Assembly (NCBI RefSeq): GCF_039655775.1
Contig: NZ_JBBYXJ010000002.1
Coordinates: 1,054,001-1,118,000, forward strand
DNA length: 64,000 nucleotides
Reading direction: 5' to 3'
Source of the DNA: Iodidimonas sp. SYSU 1G8
Lineage (GTDB): Bacteria > Pseudomonadota > Alphaproteobacteria > SMXS01
Under the pieces are notes generated by a model. That model did no database searches and had not been told where the DNA came from. It worked only from the letters and a program-made list of their open reading frames with translations. This document shows, piece by piece, positions 48,923-60,783 of this stretch; position 1 is the first letter of the stretch; each line of letters starts with the position of its first letter. The translations under genes were made by a program, and so were the position numbers.

Positions 48923-50358
48923 GGCTGTCCGACCTGATCGGCGGCAACGGCGCCGCGTCCGGCATCGAGATTCAGGGCCTGTCCTGTGACAGCCGCACCG
49001 TCTCGAGCGGATATCTGTTCGCCGCCCTCGCTGGCACGCGCGCCCGCGGCGCCGACTTCGTCGCGCAGGCAATCGAGCGCGGTGCCGTGGCGGTCCTCGC
49101 GGAACCGGACGTGGCGGTGCCGGCGGCGGGGGTATACCTGGTGCCCGACGTCAACCCGCGTCGTCGGCTGGCGCACATGGCGGCCCGCTTCTTCGCCGCC
49201 CAGCCCGAGACCGTCGTGGCCGTGACCGGAACCAACGGCAAGAGCTCGGTTGCCGATTTCGTCCGCCAGATCTGGGCGCGGGCGGGCCTCAAGTCCGGCT
49301 CCATGGGCACGCTCGGCGTTCGCGCCGCCGGCATGGCGGCGGTACCGACATTGACCACGCCGGATCCCATCGAAATTCATGCCCGCCTCGCCGATATGAA
49401 GCGGGCCGGTGTCGAGCATGTGGCGATCGAGGCCTCAAGCCATGGGCTGGCGCAGTACCGGCTCGACGGCGTGAAGCTCAAGGCGGCCGCGTTCACCAAC
49501 CTCAGCCGCGACCATCTGGATTATCACGCCGATTACGACGACTACTTCCTGGCCAAGCTGCGCCTGTTCGGCGAAGTCCTCCAGCCGGGCGCGGTGGCCG
49601 TCCTGAATACGGAAACCCACGTCTACGAGGAATTGGTCGATATCTGCTGGGGGCGCGGGCTCGGTATACTGTCCGTCGGCGACGGCGGTGAGCTTCGGAT
49701 CGTCTCGCGTACCCGCACCGCGCGCGGCCAGGAACTGGACGTCCGTTTTGAAAAGCAACGCTTCGACATTTCCCTGCCGCTGATCGGTGATTTCCAGGCG
49801 TCGAACGCGCTGGTCGCCGCCGCGCTGGTGATCGGCACTGGCGGCGACGTGGCCGAGACGCTCGCCGCGCTGGAGTATCTGGAGCCTGTCCCTGGCCGTC
49901 TCCAGACCGCTGGACGCACCCAGGCGGGCGCGGCGATCTATGTTGACTATGCCCATACGCCGGACGCCCTGCGCACCCTGCTCGAGACCCTCCGCCCTTA
50001 CACCGAAAGCAAGCTGCACGTCGTGTTTGGCTGCGGCGGCGACCGCGACAAGGGCAAGCGACCCCAGATGGGCGAGATCGCCATCGCGCTTGCCGATCGG
50101 GTGATCGTGACCGACGACAACCCCCGCGGGGAGGACGCGGCCCGCATCCGCGCGGACATTCTCGCGGCCGCTCCGGGCGCCGTCGAGATCGCAGACCGCC
50201 AGTCGGCGATCAGTGCTGCCGTTGCCGCGCTTGCGCCGGGCGATGTCCTCGCCGTGGCGGGCAAGGGGCATGAGCAGGGGCAGATCGTCGGCGATACGGT
50301 TCTTCCGTTCGATGATGTCGAGGCTGTTCGGGTTGCCTTGGGAGGTGCCCGTGGTTGA
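48919..50358 (+). CDS. murE: UDP-MurNAc-tripeptide synthetase
   Basis: A 479-aa Mur ligase adding the third stem-peptide residue. ATP loop VTGTNGKSSVADFV, THLS-type HDHLDYH (SRDHLDYHADYDDY) and the amino-acid specificity motif DNPRGEDAARI: the DNPR sequence indicates meso-diaminopimelate, as expected for a Gram-negative. The start ATG overlaps the ftsI stop (ATGA). An Asn/Lys carbamylation-lysine region VKLKAAAFTNL is present. The end overlaps the chosen murF start by 8 bp. Confidence 0.97.
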   Translation: MRLSDLIGGNGAASGIEIQGLSCDSRTVSSGYLFAALAGTRARGADFVAQAIERGAVAVLAEPDVAVPAAGVYLVPDVNPRRRLAHMAARFFAAQPETVVAVTGTNGKSSVADFVRQIWARAGLKSGSMGTLGVRAAGMAAVPTLTTPDPIEIHARLADMKRAGVEHVAIEASSHGLAQYRLDGVKLKAAAFTNLSRDHLDYHADYDDYFLAKLRLFGEVLQPGAVAVLNTETHVYEELVDICWGRGLGILSVGDGGELRIVSRTRTARGQELDVRFEKQRFDISLPLIGDFQASNALVAAALVIGTGGDVAETLAALEYLEPVPGRLQTAGRTQAGAAIYVDYAHTPDALRTLLETLRPYTESKLHVVFGCGGDRDKGKRPQMGEIAIALADRVIVTDDNPRGEDAARIRADILAAAPGAVEIADRQSAISAAVAALAPGDVLAVAGKGHEQGQIVGDTVLPFDDVEAVRVALGGARG

Positions 50359-51772
50359 GCCCTTGTGGACCGCGAATCAAATTGCTGCCGCGGTCTCTGG
50401 TGCCGCGAGCAGGGATTTCGACGTTTTCGGCGTCGCGATCGATAGCCGCGAAGTCCGGTCCGGCGACCTCTTCGTTGCCTTGAAAGGCGACAATCAGGAC
50501 GGCCATCGCTATGTCGCCGCGGCCATCGACAAGGGCGCGGCAGGGGCGCTTGTCGAACATTCGGGCTCATATCCGTCCGGTGCGCCCGTCGTCGCGGTTG
50601 ACGACGCGCTCGCCGGTCTTCGCGCTCTGGGCGTGGCCGCCCGCGACCGGCTTCAGGGCAAGGTGATCGGCGTGACCGGCAGCGTCGGCAAGACCGGGAC
50701 CAAGACAGCCATCGCCGCGGCGCTGGCGCGCAGCGGCGCGACCTATGCCAGCGAGCGCAGCTTCAACAACCATATCGGTGTGCCCCTGACACTGTCGCGC
50801 ACGCCGCCCGCGACCCGCTATACGGTGCTGGAAATGGGCATGAACCACGCGGGCGAGCTTCGCGACCTGACCCAGGTCGCGCGGCCGCATGTGGCGGTGG
50901 TGACCACCATCGCCGAAGTCCATATGGAGTTCTTTGCCTCCATCGCCGAGATCGCCGACGCCAAGGCGGAAATCTTCGAAGGGCTGCAGCCGGGCGGCAC
51001 AGCCGTGCTGAACCGCGACAATGCCATGTTCGAGCGGCTGGAAGCACGGGCGCGCTCGGTCGGCGTGGAGCGCATCCTGGCATTCGGCGAGCACAGCGAC
51101 GCCGATGTGCGTCTGGTGAAGTCGCGCCTGCACGAGGATTGCAGCACGGTGACCGCCGACGTGGCGGGCATGCTCGTCACCTACAAGATCGGTGTTCCCG
51201 GCGAACATTGGGTTGCGAACAGTCTGGCGGTGATGGCGGCCGTCTTCGCCGTCGATGGCGATCTGGGCCTTGCCGGCCTTGCGCTGGCCGAAATGCAGCC
51301 GCCGCGCGGGCGCGGCCGTCGGCATCAGGTGGAATATCGCGACGCCGAGATCGTCGTGATCGACGAAAGCTACAATGCCAGCCCGGTCGCGACGCTGGCG
51401 GCGATCCGCGGACTCGGCCGCAGCAAGCCGGCGCGGCGCGGACGGCGTATCGCCGTGCTTGGCGACATGCGCGAACTGGGCGATCAGGGCCCTCAGCTTC
51501 ATGCCGGCCTGCGCCAGCCGTTGCGCGAGGCCGGTGTGGATCTGGTGATCGCCGTCGGGCCGCTGATGCAGGAGATGGCGAACGGGTTGGGCCTTACGGT
51601 CCAGGTGATCAACTGCGCCAACGCCCAGGAAGCCTCGCGACAGGTGCTCGAGGCCGTGGTGCCGGGCGACGTGATCATGGTGAAGGGCTCGAACGCCATC
51701 GGCCTTTCGAGCGTGGTCGATGCACTGCTGGCCTTGCCGGACCAGCCTTCTGTGCGCCGCGTGGCAGGGTAA
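50351..51772 (+). CDS. murF: UDP-MurNAc-tripeptide--D-Ala-D-Ala ligase
   Basis: A 473-aa Mur ligase that adds D-Ala-D-Ala to complete the pentapeptide precursor. It begins [16 protein letters not shown], with ATP loop [26 protein letters not shown] and [16 protein letters not shown] as the family motifs. GTG 50351 is chosen because GGGAGG lies five bases upstream; a longer open frame upstream lies entirely inside murE. Ten bases separate it from mraY. Confidence 0.95.
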   Translation: MVEPLWTANQIAAAVSGAASRDFDVFGVAIDSREVRSGDLFVALKGDNQDGHRYVAAAIDKGAAGALVEHSGSYPSGAPVVAVDDALAGLRALGVAARDRLQGKVIGVTGSVGKTGTKTAIAAALARSGATYASERSFNNHIGVPLTLSRTPPATRYTVLEMGMNHAGELRDLTQVARPHVAVVTTIAEVHMEFFASIAEIADAKAEIFEGLQPGGTAVLNRDNAMFERLEARARSVGVERILAFGEHSDADVRLVKSRLHEDCSTVTADVAGMLVTYKIGVPGEHWVANSLAVMAAVFAVDGDLGLAGLALAEMQPPRGRGRRHQVEYRDAEIVVIDESYNASPVATLAAIRGLGRSKPARRGRRIAVLGDMRELGDQGPQLHAGLRQPLREAGVDLVIAVGPLMQEMANGLGLTVQVINCANAQEASRQVLEAVVPGDVIMVKGSNAIGLSSVVDALLALPDQPSVRRVAG

Positions 51773-51782
51773 GGGGACACAC

Positions 51783-52871
51783 ATGCTGTATCATCTGCTA
51801 GTTCCCCTGAGCGGCGAGTTCCAGATCCTCAACGTCTTCCGCTACACCACCTTCCGCAGCGGCGGCGCGGTGCTGACCGCGCTGTTCATCTGCCTGATCT
51901 TCGGCCCGCGCCTTATCAACTGGCTGCGTTCGAAGCAGGGGAAGGGCCAGCCGATCCGCGAGGACGGGCCGCAGAGTCATATCGTGACAAAGCAGGGCAC
52001 GCCGACCATGGGCGGCTTTATGATCCTGATCGGTCTGAGCGTCGGTACCCTGTTGTGGGCGGACCTTTCAAATCCCTACATCTGGATCTGCTTTCTGGTG
52101 ACTCTCGGCTTCGGCGGTGTCGGCTTCATCGACGACTACCTGAAGGTGACACGCCGTTCCAGCAAGGGTATCGCGGGCAAGATGAAGCTGGTGCTTCAGT
52201 TTTCCATCGCGATCGCGGCGGCGCTTGCCGTCAGTCATTTTTCCAGCGATCCGCTGACAAACCGACTTGCCGTGCCGTTCGCCAAGCACGTGCTGATCGA
52301 TCTCGGCTGGGTCTTCATCCCCTTCGCCATGCTGGTCATGGTGGGCGCCTCCAATGCGGTGAACCTCACGGACGGGCTCGACGGTCTCGCCACCATGCCG
52401 GTCATCATCGCGGCTGCGACGTTCGCCCTGCTTGCCTATCTGGTCGGCTTCTCCACCTTCGCCGAATATCTCCAGATCCACTACGTGGTGGGCGCGAGCG
52501 AGCTGGCTGTATTCATGGCCGCCCTGATTGGCGCTTGTCTGGGCTTCCTCTGGTTCAATGCGCCGCCGGCCATGGTGTTCATGGGCGATACCGGCAGCCT
52601 TGCCTTGGGCGGCGCGCTGGGTGCGGTCGCCGTGGTCATCAAGCACGAGCTGGTGCTGGTCATCGTCGGCGGATTGTTCGTCCTCGAGACCGTTTCGGTG
52701 ATCGTTCAGGTGATCTCGTTCAAGACCACGGGCAAGCGCGTGTTTCGCATGGCGCCGCTGCACCATCACTACGAGCAGAAGGGCTGGGCCGAATCCACCA
52801 TCGTGGTGCGGTTCTGGATCATCGCCCTGGTGCTGGCGCTCATCGGTCTCTCCACCTTGAAGCTGAGGTAG
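51783..52871 (+). CDS. mraY: Phospho-N-acetylmuramoyl-pentapeptide transferase
   Basis: A 362-aa polytopic enzyme (about ten helices) transferring phospho-MurNAc-pentapeptide to undecaprenyl phosphate to make lipid I. Motifs: [27 protein letters not shown] (catalytic Asp pair), [36 protein letters not shown] and the HHHYEQKGW loop. ATG 51783 follows GGGGACAC; the frame is open upstream but inside murF. It is 5 bp before murD. Confidence 0.97.
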   Translation: MLYHLLVPLSGEFQILNVFRYTTFRSGGAVLTALFICLIFGPRLINWLRSKQGKGQPIREDGPQSHIVTKQGTPTMGGFMILIGLSVGTLLWADLSNPYIWICFLVTLGFGGVGFIDDYLKVTRRSSKGIAGKMKLVLQFSIAIAAALAVSHFSSDPLTNRLAVPFAKHVLIDLGWVFIPFAMLVMVGASNAVNLTDGLDGLATMPVIIAAATFALLAYLVGFSTFAEYLQIHYVVGASELAVFMAALIGACLGFLWFNAPPAMVFMGDTGSLALGGALGAVAVVIKHELVLVIVGGLFVLETVSVIVQVISFKTTGKRVFRMAPLHHHYEQKGWAESTIVVRFWIIALVLALIGLSTLKLR

Positions 52872-52876
52872 CGCGC

Positions 52877-54259
52877 ATGATCCCCGTCACCGCATATCAG
52901 GACCGGGCCGTGGCCGTGTTCGGTCTTGCGCGCAGCGGAATCGCCGCCGCCCGTGCGCTGATGGCGGGCGGGGCATCCGTCACGGCCTGGGACGATGGCG
53001 CGAAGGGCCGGGACGCGGCGCAGGCCGCTGGCGTGGCGCTGGCCGATCCGGCGACGCTGGACTGGAGCCGCCAGACCGCTCTGGTGCTCAGCCCCGGCGT
53101 GCCGCTCACCCATCCCCAGCCGCATCCGGTGGTCGTTGCCGCGAAGGCCGCAGGCTGTCCGGTGATCGGCGACATCGACCTGTTTGCGCAGGCCGAGCCG
53201 TCATTGCCGCGCCACGACGTGGCGGTCATCACGGGCACCAATGGCAAGTCGACGACGACGGCGCTTCTGGCGCATCTCGTGCAGGCATGCGGCGGGACCT
53301 CGGTCGCTTGCGGCAACATCGGCACACCGATCCTCGACCTGGCCCCGCTGCCGGAAGGGGGCGTCTACGTCATCGAGATGTCGTCTTACCAGATCGATCT
53401 GACGGCCCATCTGAAGCCGGCGGTCACCATTCTTCTCAACACGACGCCCGATCATCTGGACCGTCACGGCGACATGGCGAATTACGTCGCCGTCAAACGC
53501 CGGATTTTCGGCTGGCAAGAGCCGGAAGGCGTGGCCATCGTCGGTATGGACGACGAGTACGGACCGGGCGCGGTGGCGCAGTTGCGGCAAGCGGGGCGCA
53601 AGGTCGTCCCGGTCACTGTAACGGGACGAGCGGCGGACGGCGTCTCCGTCGATGCGGCCGCGCTGTACGACGCCGAGTTGTCCGCCGAACCAATCCTGTC
53701 CCTCGCCGGTATCGAAAGCCTCCGTGGCCGTCACAACTGGCAGAATGCCGCGGCGGCGTATGCGGCGGCCCGGGCGCTCGGTTTCGCGCCGGCCGCGATC
53801 GCCGCCGGGCTGCGCAGCTTTCCGGGTCTCGCCCACCGGATGGAAGTGGTCGGCACGGTAAGCGGCGTCCGATACGTCAACGACTCGAAGGCGACCAATG
53901 CCGACGCCACCGAAAGGGCGCTGGATTCCTTCGAGCGAGTCCATTGGATCGTGGGTGGTAAAGCAAAGGACGGCGGCATCGATAGCCTCGCGCCGTGGTT
54001 CCCGCGTGTCACCCGCGCCTATCTTATCGGCGAGGCGCAGGACGCTTTCGCATTAGTCCTAGAGGCCGCCGGCGTCGCCGTCGAGCGCTGCGGCACACTG
54101 GACAACGCCGTTACAAGCGCGTCCCGACACACCGGCGAGGGCGACGTGGTGCTGCTGTCGCCGGCCTGCGCGTCTTTTGACCAGTATCCCAATTTCGAAG
54201 TGCGCGGCGATCGCTTCCGCGCGCTTGTCGCCCAACTCGCGTCGGAGACCGCCGCATGA
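52877..54259 (+). CDS. murD: UDP-MurNAc-L-alanine--D-glutamate ligase
   Basis: A 460-aa Mur ligase adding D-Glu. It has an N-terminal Rossmann-like UDP-binding domain (AVAVFGLARSGIAAARAL), ATP loop ITGTNGKSTTTALLAH, and NDSKATNADATERALDSF plus LLSPACASFDQYPNFEVRGDRF at the C terminus, all standard. The real start is ATG 52877, 5 bp after mraY; the much longer open frame upstream is a shadow of mraY. It ends in an ATGA overlap with ftsW. Confidence 0.96.
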   Translation: MIPVTAYQDRAVAVFGLARSGIAAARALMAGGASVTAWDDGAKGRDAAQAAGVALADPATLDWSRQTALVLSPGVPLTHPQPHPVVVAAKAAGCPVIGDIDLFAQAEPSLPRHDVAVITGTNGKSTTTALLAHLVQACGGTSVACGNIGTPILDLAPLPEGGVYVIEMSSYQIDLTAHLKPAVTILLNTTPDHLDRHGDMANYVAVKRRIFGWQEPEGVAIVGMDDEYGPGAVAQLRQAGRKVVPVTVTGRAADGVSVDAAALYDAELSAEPILSLAGIESLRGRHNWQNAAAAYAAARALGFAPAAIAAGLRSFPGLAHRMEVVGTVSGVRYVNDSKATNADATERALDSFERVHWIVGGKAKDGGIDSLAPWFPRVTRAYLIGEAQDAFALVLEAAGVAVERCGTLDNAVTSASRHTGEGDVVLLSPACASFDQYPNFEVRGDRFRALVAQLASETAA

Positions 54260-55389
54260 TGACGTTCGGCCGCACCGACAACAGTATCGTCAGCCGCTGG
54301 TGGTGGACCGTCGACCGCTGGCTGCTCGCGTCCATCGTCATGCTGATGGCGGCTGGCGTTCTGTTTGCGATGGCTGCCAGTCCGCCCAAGGCGCTGGGAC
54401 TGGGCTTGCCCGCGTTTCACTTCGTGCTGCGCCAGCTGTTCTTCGTGCCTCTCGCGCTGGCCTTGCTGGTCGGTTTCTCTCTGATGACGCCGGTGACCAC
54501 CCGGCGCGTGGCGATCATCTGCTTCGGTTTGTTCTATCTGGCGACCCTGTCGACGCTGGTGTTCGCGCCGGAGATCAAGGGTTCTCAGCGCTGGCTGCAT
54601 GTCGCCGGCATGGCCATCCAGCCATCCGAGTTCATGAAGCCCATGTTCATCGTCACCAGCGCCTGGATGTTCGCTCAAACCAAGCGCAAGGAAGGCTTCC
54701 CCGGCACTCAGATCGCCATTGGCCTGTGCGTGGTGGTCATGGGAACGCTGCTGCTTCAGCCAGACTTCGGTCAGGCCATTCTGTTGTTCACCGTGTGGGG
54801 CGCCCAGTTCTTCCTCGCCGGCCTGCCGCTGTTCATGATCGGTGTGCTGGCGGTGGCGGGCGTCGGTGCGGTGATCGGCGCGTATGTACTGCTGCCGCAC
54901 GTCGCCAGCCGTATCGACCGGTTCCTCGATCCGGCCAGCGGCGACAGTTATCAGGTCAACACCGCCATGGACGCATTCACCGCGGGAGGCTTCCTTGGCC
55001 GTGGTCCGGGCGAGGGCGTGGTCAAGCGGATCCTGCCCGACGCCCACACCGACTTCATCTTCGCCGTGATCGGCGAGGAGTTCGGTCTGATCGCGTGCCT
55101 GATCCTGGTGGGCGTGTTCGCCTTCGTCGTGATCCGGGGCTTTCTCAAGGTGATGCGCGAGGAGGATCCTTTCCTGTTCCTCGCCAGCGCTGGCCTGATC
55201 GTGCTGTTCGGCATGCAGGCGATCATCAACATCTGCGTGAACATCCAGCTGATGCCGGCCAAGGGCATGACCCTGCCGTTCGTCAGCTATGGCGGCTCGT
55301 CGCTGCTGTCGCTGTCCATGGCCATGGGCATGCTGCTCTGTTTCACCCGCCGCAACCATTACGGCGATGCCAGGAGGCCGGCGCCGTGA
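54256..55389 (+). CDS. ftsW: Septal peptidoglycan polymerase FtsW (SEDS)
   Basis: A 377-aa SEDS glycosyltransferase with ten hydrophobic helices that polymerises lipid II at the septum with FtsI. Family segments: GSQRWLHVAGMAIQPSEFMKPMFIV, LLLQPDFGQAIL, HTDFIFAVIGEEFGLIACLIL and GMTLPFVSYGGSSLLSLSMAMGMLL. It sits between murD and murG with 4-bp overlaps (ATGA and GTGA). Confidence 0.96.
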   Translation: MMTFGRTDNSIVSRWWWTVDRWLLASIVMLMAAGVLFAMAASPPKALGLGLPAFHFVLRQLFFVPLALALLVGFSLMTPVTTRRVAIICFGLFYLATLSTLVFAPEIKGSQRWLHVAGMAIQPSEFMKPMFIVTSAWMFAQTKRKEGFPGTQIAIGLCVVVMGTLLLQPDFGQAILLFTVWGAQFFLAGLPLFMIGVLAVAGVGAVIGAYVLLPHVASRIDRFLDPASGDSYQVNTAMDAFTAGGFLGRGPGEGVVKRILPDAHTDFIFAVIGEEFGLIACLILVGVFAFVVIRGFLKVMREEDPFLFLASAGLIVLFGMQAIINICVNIQLMPAKGMTLPFVSYGGSSLLSLSMAMGMLLCFTRRNHYGDARRPAP

Positions 55390-56548
55390 TCGCTGCCCTT
55401 CCACGCATCGTCCTCGCCGCTGGCGGCACTGGCGGACACATGTTTCCGGCGCTCGCCGTCGCCGAGGTGCTGCGTCAGCGCGGGATCGAACCCATATTGG
55501 TCACCGATGATCGTGGCGAGCGCTATGCCGCGCCGTTTGGCGATACGCGCCGCTATGTGCTGCCTGCCGCCAACGTGACGCGCGGAAAGATCTCGGGCGG
55601 CATCAATCTCGTGCGCGCCACCTTGGCCGCGCGCCGTCTGTTCGCCGAAATCCGTCCGCTGGCCGTCATGGGTTTCGGCGGTTACGCCACCTTGCCGGCG
55701 CTGCTCGCCGCGCGGATGCGCGGCACGCCGTGCTGCGTCCACGAACAGAACGCGGTCCTGGGACGGGTCAACCGTATCGCCGCCGGGTTCATCGACCGGA
55801 TCGCTCTCTCGTTTCCTGAAACCCAGCGGTTGGCCAAGGGTTATGCCAGCAAGGCGATCCTCACCGGTAACCCGGTTCGGGCCGAGGTCGTGGCGCTCGC
55901 GGATTCGGACTACGCGCCGCTGAGCGCCACCGTGCGCCTGCTGGTTCTTGGCGGCAGCCAGGGGGCTTCCATCCTCAGTGACGTGGTGCCTCCTGCGCTG
56001 GCGTCTCTGCCCGAAGACCTGCGCCGCCGGCTGCTGGTGACCCAGCAATGCCGCGCTGAAGATCTGGAAAAGGTTGGTCAGCTCTACGCCGGCGCCGGCA
56101 TCGCCGGTGATCTGGCGCCATTTTTCACCGATGTGGCCGCGCGTCTCGCCTCGGCCCATCTCGTCATCGCCCGCGCGGGCGCCTCGACGATCAGCGAACT
56201 GGAAGTGGCGGGGCGTCCCGCCATTCTGGTTCCGCTGCCCGGCGCCATGGATGATCATCAGAGCGTCAACGCCGAAGGCCTCGCCGCGGCGGGTGGCGCG
56301 TGGGTGATGCCGCAAGGCCAGTTCACGCCGCAGGCCCTTGCCGAGCGGGTGCGCGCGTTGATCGAGGGGCCCGAAGCTCTCGTGGCCGCCGCCGCCGCCT
56401 CACGCGGGCAGGCTCGGCCCGATGCCGCCGAACGCCTCGCCGATCTGCTCGCCGATCTGGTCCGCGAACGTTCGGGCCAGACTCTCGGGCCGGCAGTCGC
56501 CGCGCCGCAACACCACGCCATGTCCGCCGGCGACGAATGGAGGACCGC

Positions 56549-56552
<4 letters not shown>
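55386..56552 (+). CDS. murG: UDP-GlcNAc:lipid I N-acetylglucosaminyltransferase
   Basis: A 388-aa GT28 enzyme making lipid II on the cytoplasmic face. N-terminal [21 protein letters not shown] (acceptor/phosphate loop), [32 protein letters not shown] and [12 protein letters not shown]; the donor site [32 protein letters not shown] is complete. GTG 55386 overlaps the ftsW stop (GTGA). The C terminus has an ~25-residue extension beyond the usual fold. Confidence 0.96.
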
Positions 56553-57963
<1,411 letters not shown>

Positions 57964-57967
<4 letters not shown>

Positions 57968-58893
57968 TGGCGGCTGCCCTGAAGCGGGAAAGCCTCGTCG
58001 AGCGGCTGCCAAGCGTGCGCGGCACTTACGAGCAGGACGTGTCGCTCGCCAATTTGACGTGGTTTCGCGTCGGTGGGCCGGCCGAGGTACTCTTTCGCCC
58101 GGCCGATGAGGATGATCTGGGCCACTTTCTGTCGAACCGGCCTGCCGGGGTGCCGGTGACGGTCATCGGCGTCGGCTCGAACCTGCTGGTGCGCGATGGC
58201 GGCGTGCCTGGCGTGGTGATCCGGTTGAGCCGCGCTTTCGCCCGAGTGAGTGTGTCCAGCGGTAAGGTGACCGCCGGCGCCTCCACGCCCGACGTCAACG
58301 TCGCGCTGGCGGCCCGTGATGCCGGCCTGTCCGGTCTTGAATTCCTGCGCGGCGTGCCGGGGACCATTGGCGGCGCCGTGCGCATGAACGCCGGCGCCTA
58401 TGGCCGCGAGATCGCCGATGTGCTGACCGAGGCGGTCGCCTACGACGCAAGCGGCACCTGCCACGTACTCACTTCGTTCGATCTGAATTTCACCTACCGC
58501 CACAGCGCCCTGCCGGAAGACTGGATCGTGACCTCGGCCACCCTGCGCGGGACGCCCGACGACGTGGCGGCCATTACAGCGCGCATGGAGGACATCGCCG
58601 GCCAGCGCGAGGCGACGCAGCCCAAGTCGCGCACCGGCGGCAGCACCTTCAAGAATCCCGTTGGCCGGAAGGCCTGGGAACTGATCGACGCCGCCGGTTG
58701 TCGCGGTCTCCGCGTGGGCGGTGCCCAGATGTCGGAGTTGCACTGCAACTTCATCATCAATACCGGCGACGCCACTGCCGCCGACATCGAAGGCCTGGGC
58801 GAGGAAGTGCGCCGCCGGGTACTGGAAACCTCGGGCGTCAGTCTGGAATGGGAAATCAAGCGCATCGGCGAGCCGGCCGGAGGTGCCCGATGA
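57964..58893 (+). CDS. murB: UDP-N-acetylenolpyruvoylglucosamine reductase
   Basis: A 309-aa FAD/NADPH reductase making UDP-MurNAc. [43 protein letters not shown] (FAD site), [23 protein letters not shown] and [10 protein letters not shown], containing the catalytic Ser of type I/II MurB proteins. The start overlaps murC (ATGA) and the end overlaps ddl (ATGA). Confidence 0.97.
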
Positions 58894-59810
58894 GCGCGCA
58901 TGTCGCCGTGATCATGGGCGGCTGGTCCGCCGAGCGCGAGGTGTCGCTGGTGTCCGGCGCTGCGGCCTCGAAGGCGCTTGCCAGTCGTGGTTACCGCGTC
59001 ACCGAGATCGACGCCGATCGTGACCTGTCCCGTCGTCTGGTCGAGCTGAAGCCGGACGTCGTGTTCAACGCGCTGCACGGACGCTGGGGCGAGGACGGCT
59101 GCATCCAGGGCATTCTGGAAGTGCTCGAGATTCCCTACACCCATTCCGGCGTGATGGCGTCGGCCGTCGCCATGAACAAGCCCATGGCTAAGCGCGTCGT
59201 CGCGCAGGCGGGCGTACCCGTGGCCGAAGACAAGGTCGTCGCCTCCGCCGACCTGTTCATCGCCGATCCGTTGCCGCGTCCCTATGTGGTCAAGCCGCTG
59301 GACGAGGGATCGAGTGTTGGCGTCGTCATCCTGAAGCCGGGCGACAACAGTTTCGGGCCGGACGTGGATGGTCCATGGCGCCAAAACGATCAGGTCATGG
59401 TCGAGCGTTACATCGCCGGGCGGGAGTTGACCTGCGCCGTCATTGGCGACCGGGCGACCAGAGGCGTTACCGAGCTTCGTCCCAAGCGCGGCTTCTACGA
59501 TTACGAGGCTAAGTATAGCGACGGCGTCACCGAACACGTCATTCCCGCGCCGGTACCGGACACCATCTACGAACGTGTCCGCGCACTGGCGCTGGCCGCG
59601 CACAACGCGCTGGGGTGCCGCGGCGTCAGCCGGTCCGACTTCCGCTATGACGACACCGAGGGCGGCACGGGCGAACTGATCCTGCTGGAGGTGAACACCC
59701 AGCCCGGCATGACGCCATTGTCGCTGGTGCCGGAAATGGCTGCCCATGAAGGCATGTCCTTCGAGGACCTGGTTGTCTGGATGGTGGAGGACGCGTCATG
59801 CCGTCGTTGA
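58890..59810 (+). CDS. ddl: D-alanine--D-alanine ligase
   Basis: A 306-aa ATP-grasp enzyme supplying D-Ala-D-Ala for Mur[77 protein letters not shown] and [31 protein letters not shown]. It corresponds to the DdlB copy within dcw clusters. It overlaps murB by 4 bp and ftsQ by 13 bp. Confidence 0.96.
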   Translation: MSAHVAVIMGGWSAEREVSLVSGAAASKALASRGYRVTEIDADRDLSRRLVELKPDVVFNALHGRWGEDGCIQGILEVLEIPYTHSGVMASAVAMNKPMAKRVVAQAGVPVAEDKVVASADLFIADPLPRPYVVKPLDEGSSVGVVILKPGDNSFGPDVDGPWRQNDQVMVERYIAGRELTCAVIGDRATRGVTELRPKRGFYDYEAKYSDGVTEHVIPAPVPDTIYERVRALALAAHNALGCRGVSRSDFRYDDTEGGTGELILLEVNTQPGMTPLSLVPEMAAHEGMSFEDLVVWMVEDASCRR

Positions 59811-60769
59811 CCCCGGATCGAATCGCGCCGGAGAGCCGGAGCAAGTCCGGCCGCAAGGCATCCGCGCCGCGCGCCGACAAGGGCAAGCGCGCCGCCCGCC
59901 CGCAGATGACCGACCGCGAGGCGCAGGCTGCGTCGTTCACGCGCCGCCGCCGGGTCCAGGCGATCCGCCGCATCTCTACCGCGGTCGGGACCAGCGTCGT
60001 GGTCATTGGCGGTCTGTGGCTCTGGCAGGCGGGCCAATTCCCGGTGCTGGCGGCCGCCGCCAGCGACATGGTGCCCAGTGTCTCCGACCTGTCTGGCCTC
60101 ACCGTCAACGAGGTCGAGGTCACCGGGACGAAAAACCTGGAGCTCGAGGAAGTGATTCTCGCATCGGGCGTCGAAGACGGTCAGAAGATCGGCGACATCG
60201 ACCTCACGGTGGTCCGGGAACAGGTCGAATCCATCGGGTGGGTCCGCAAGGCGCGGGTCTCCCGTATTTTGCCTGGGACCATCCAGATCGATATCAGCGA
60301 GCGCGTGCCCTACGCTTTTTGGCAGGACAACCGGAAGCTGCGGCTGATCGACCGGGAAGGCGTCGAAATCACCAAGGAAGGTTTGGCCCACTTCGCCAAA
60401 TTGCCGCTGGTCGTGGGCGAGGGTGCGCCGCGTCACGCACGCAGCCTGTTCGAGATCATGGAAAGCGAGCCGTCGCTCGCGGCCCGCGTGCAGGCCGCCG
60501 TCCGCGTCGGCAACCGTCGGTGGGACCTGCGTTTCGACAATGGCGTGAATGTCCAGCTGCCCGAGACCGATGCGGACAAGGCGTGGCATCGGCTGGCGGC
60601 GCTGGACAAGAACGAAGGTCTTCTTTCGCGCGATGTCGCCACCATCGACATGCGTCTGGCCGACCGGATGACGGTACGCCAGACGCCCGAGGCGGCACAG
60701 GCGCGCAGGGATGCGGAAGCCGCGGCGGCGAAGGCCGCCAAGGCACTTAGAGAACAGAAGAAGAGCTAG
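59798..60769 (+). CDS. ftsQ: Cell division protein FtsQ
   Basis: A 323-aa bitopic division protein. A basic cytoplasmic tail (~60 residues) precedes one membrane helix (ISTAVGTSVVVIGGLWLW), a POTRA domain (VNEVEVTGTKNLELEEVILASGVEDGQKIGDIDLTVVREQVESIGWVRKARVSRILPGTIQIDISERVPYAFWQ) and the FtsQ beta domain. The tail after the beta domain is Ala/Lys-rich and coiled-coil prone. It recruits FtsLB. GGAGG lies 7 bp before the start, inside ddl. Confidence 0.94.
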   Translation: MPSLTPDRIAPESRSKSGRKASAPRADKGKRAARPQMTDREAQAASFTRRRRVQAIRRISTAVGTSVVVIGGLWLWQAGQFPVLAAAASDMVPSVSDLSGLTVNEVEVTGTKNLELEEVILASGVEDGQKIGDIDLTVVREQVESIGWVRKARVSRILPGTIQIDISERVPYAFWQDNRKLRLIDREGVEITKEGLAHFAKLPLVVGEGAPRHARSLFEIMESEPSLAARVQAAVRVGNRRWDLRFDNGVNVQLPETDADKAWHRLAALDKNEGLLSRDVATIDMRLADRMTVRQTPEAAQARRDAEAAAAKAAKALREQKKS

Positions 60770-60783
60770 AGGAGGCATAGCGT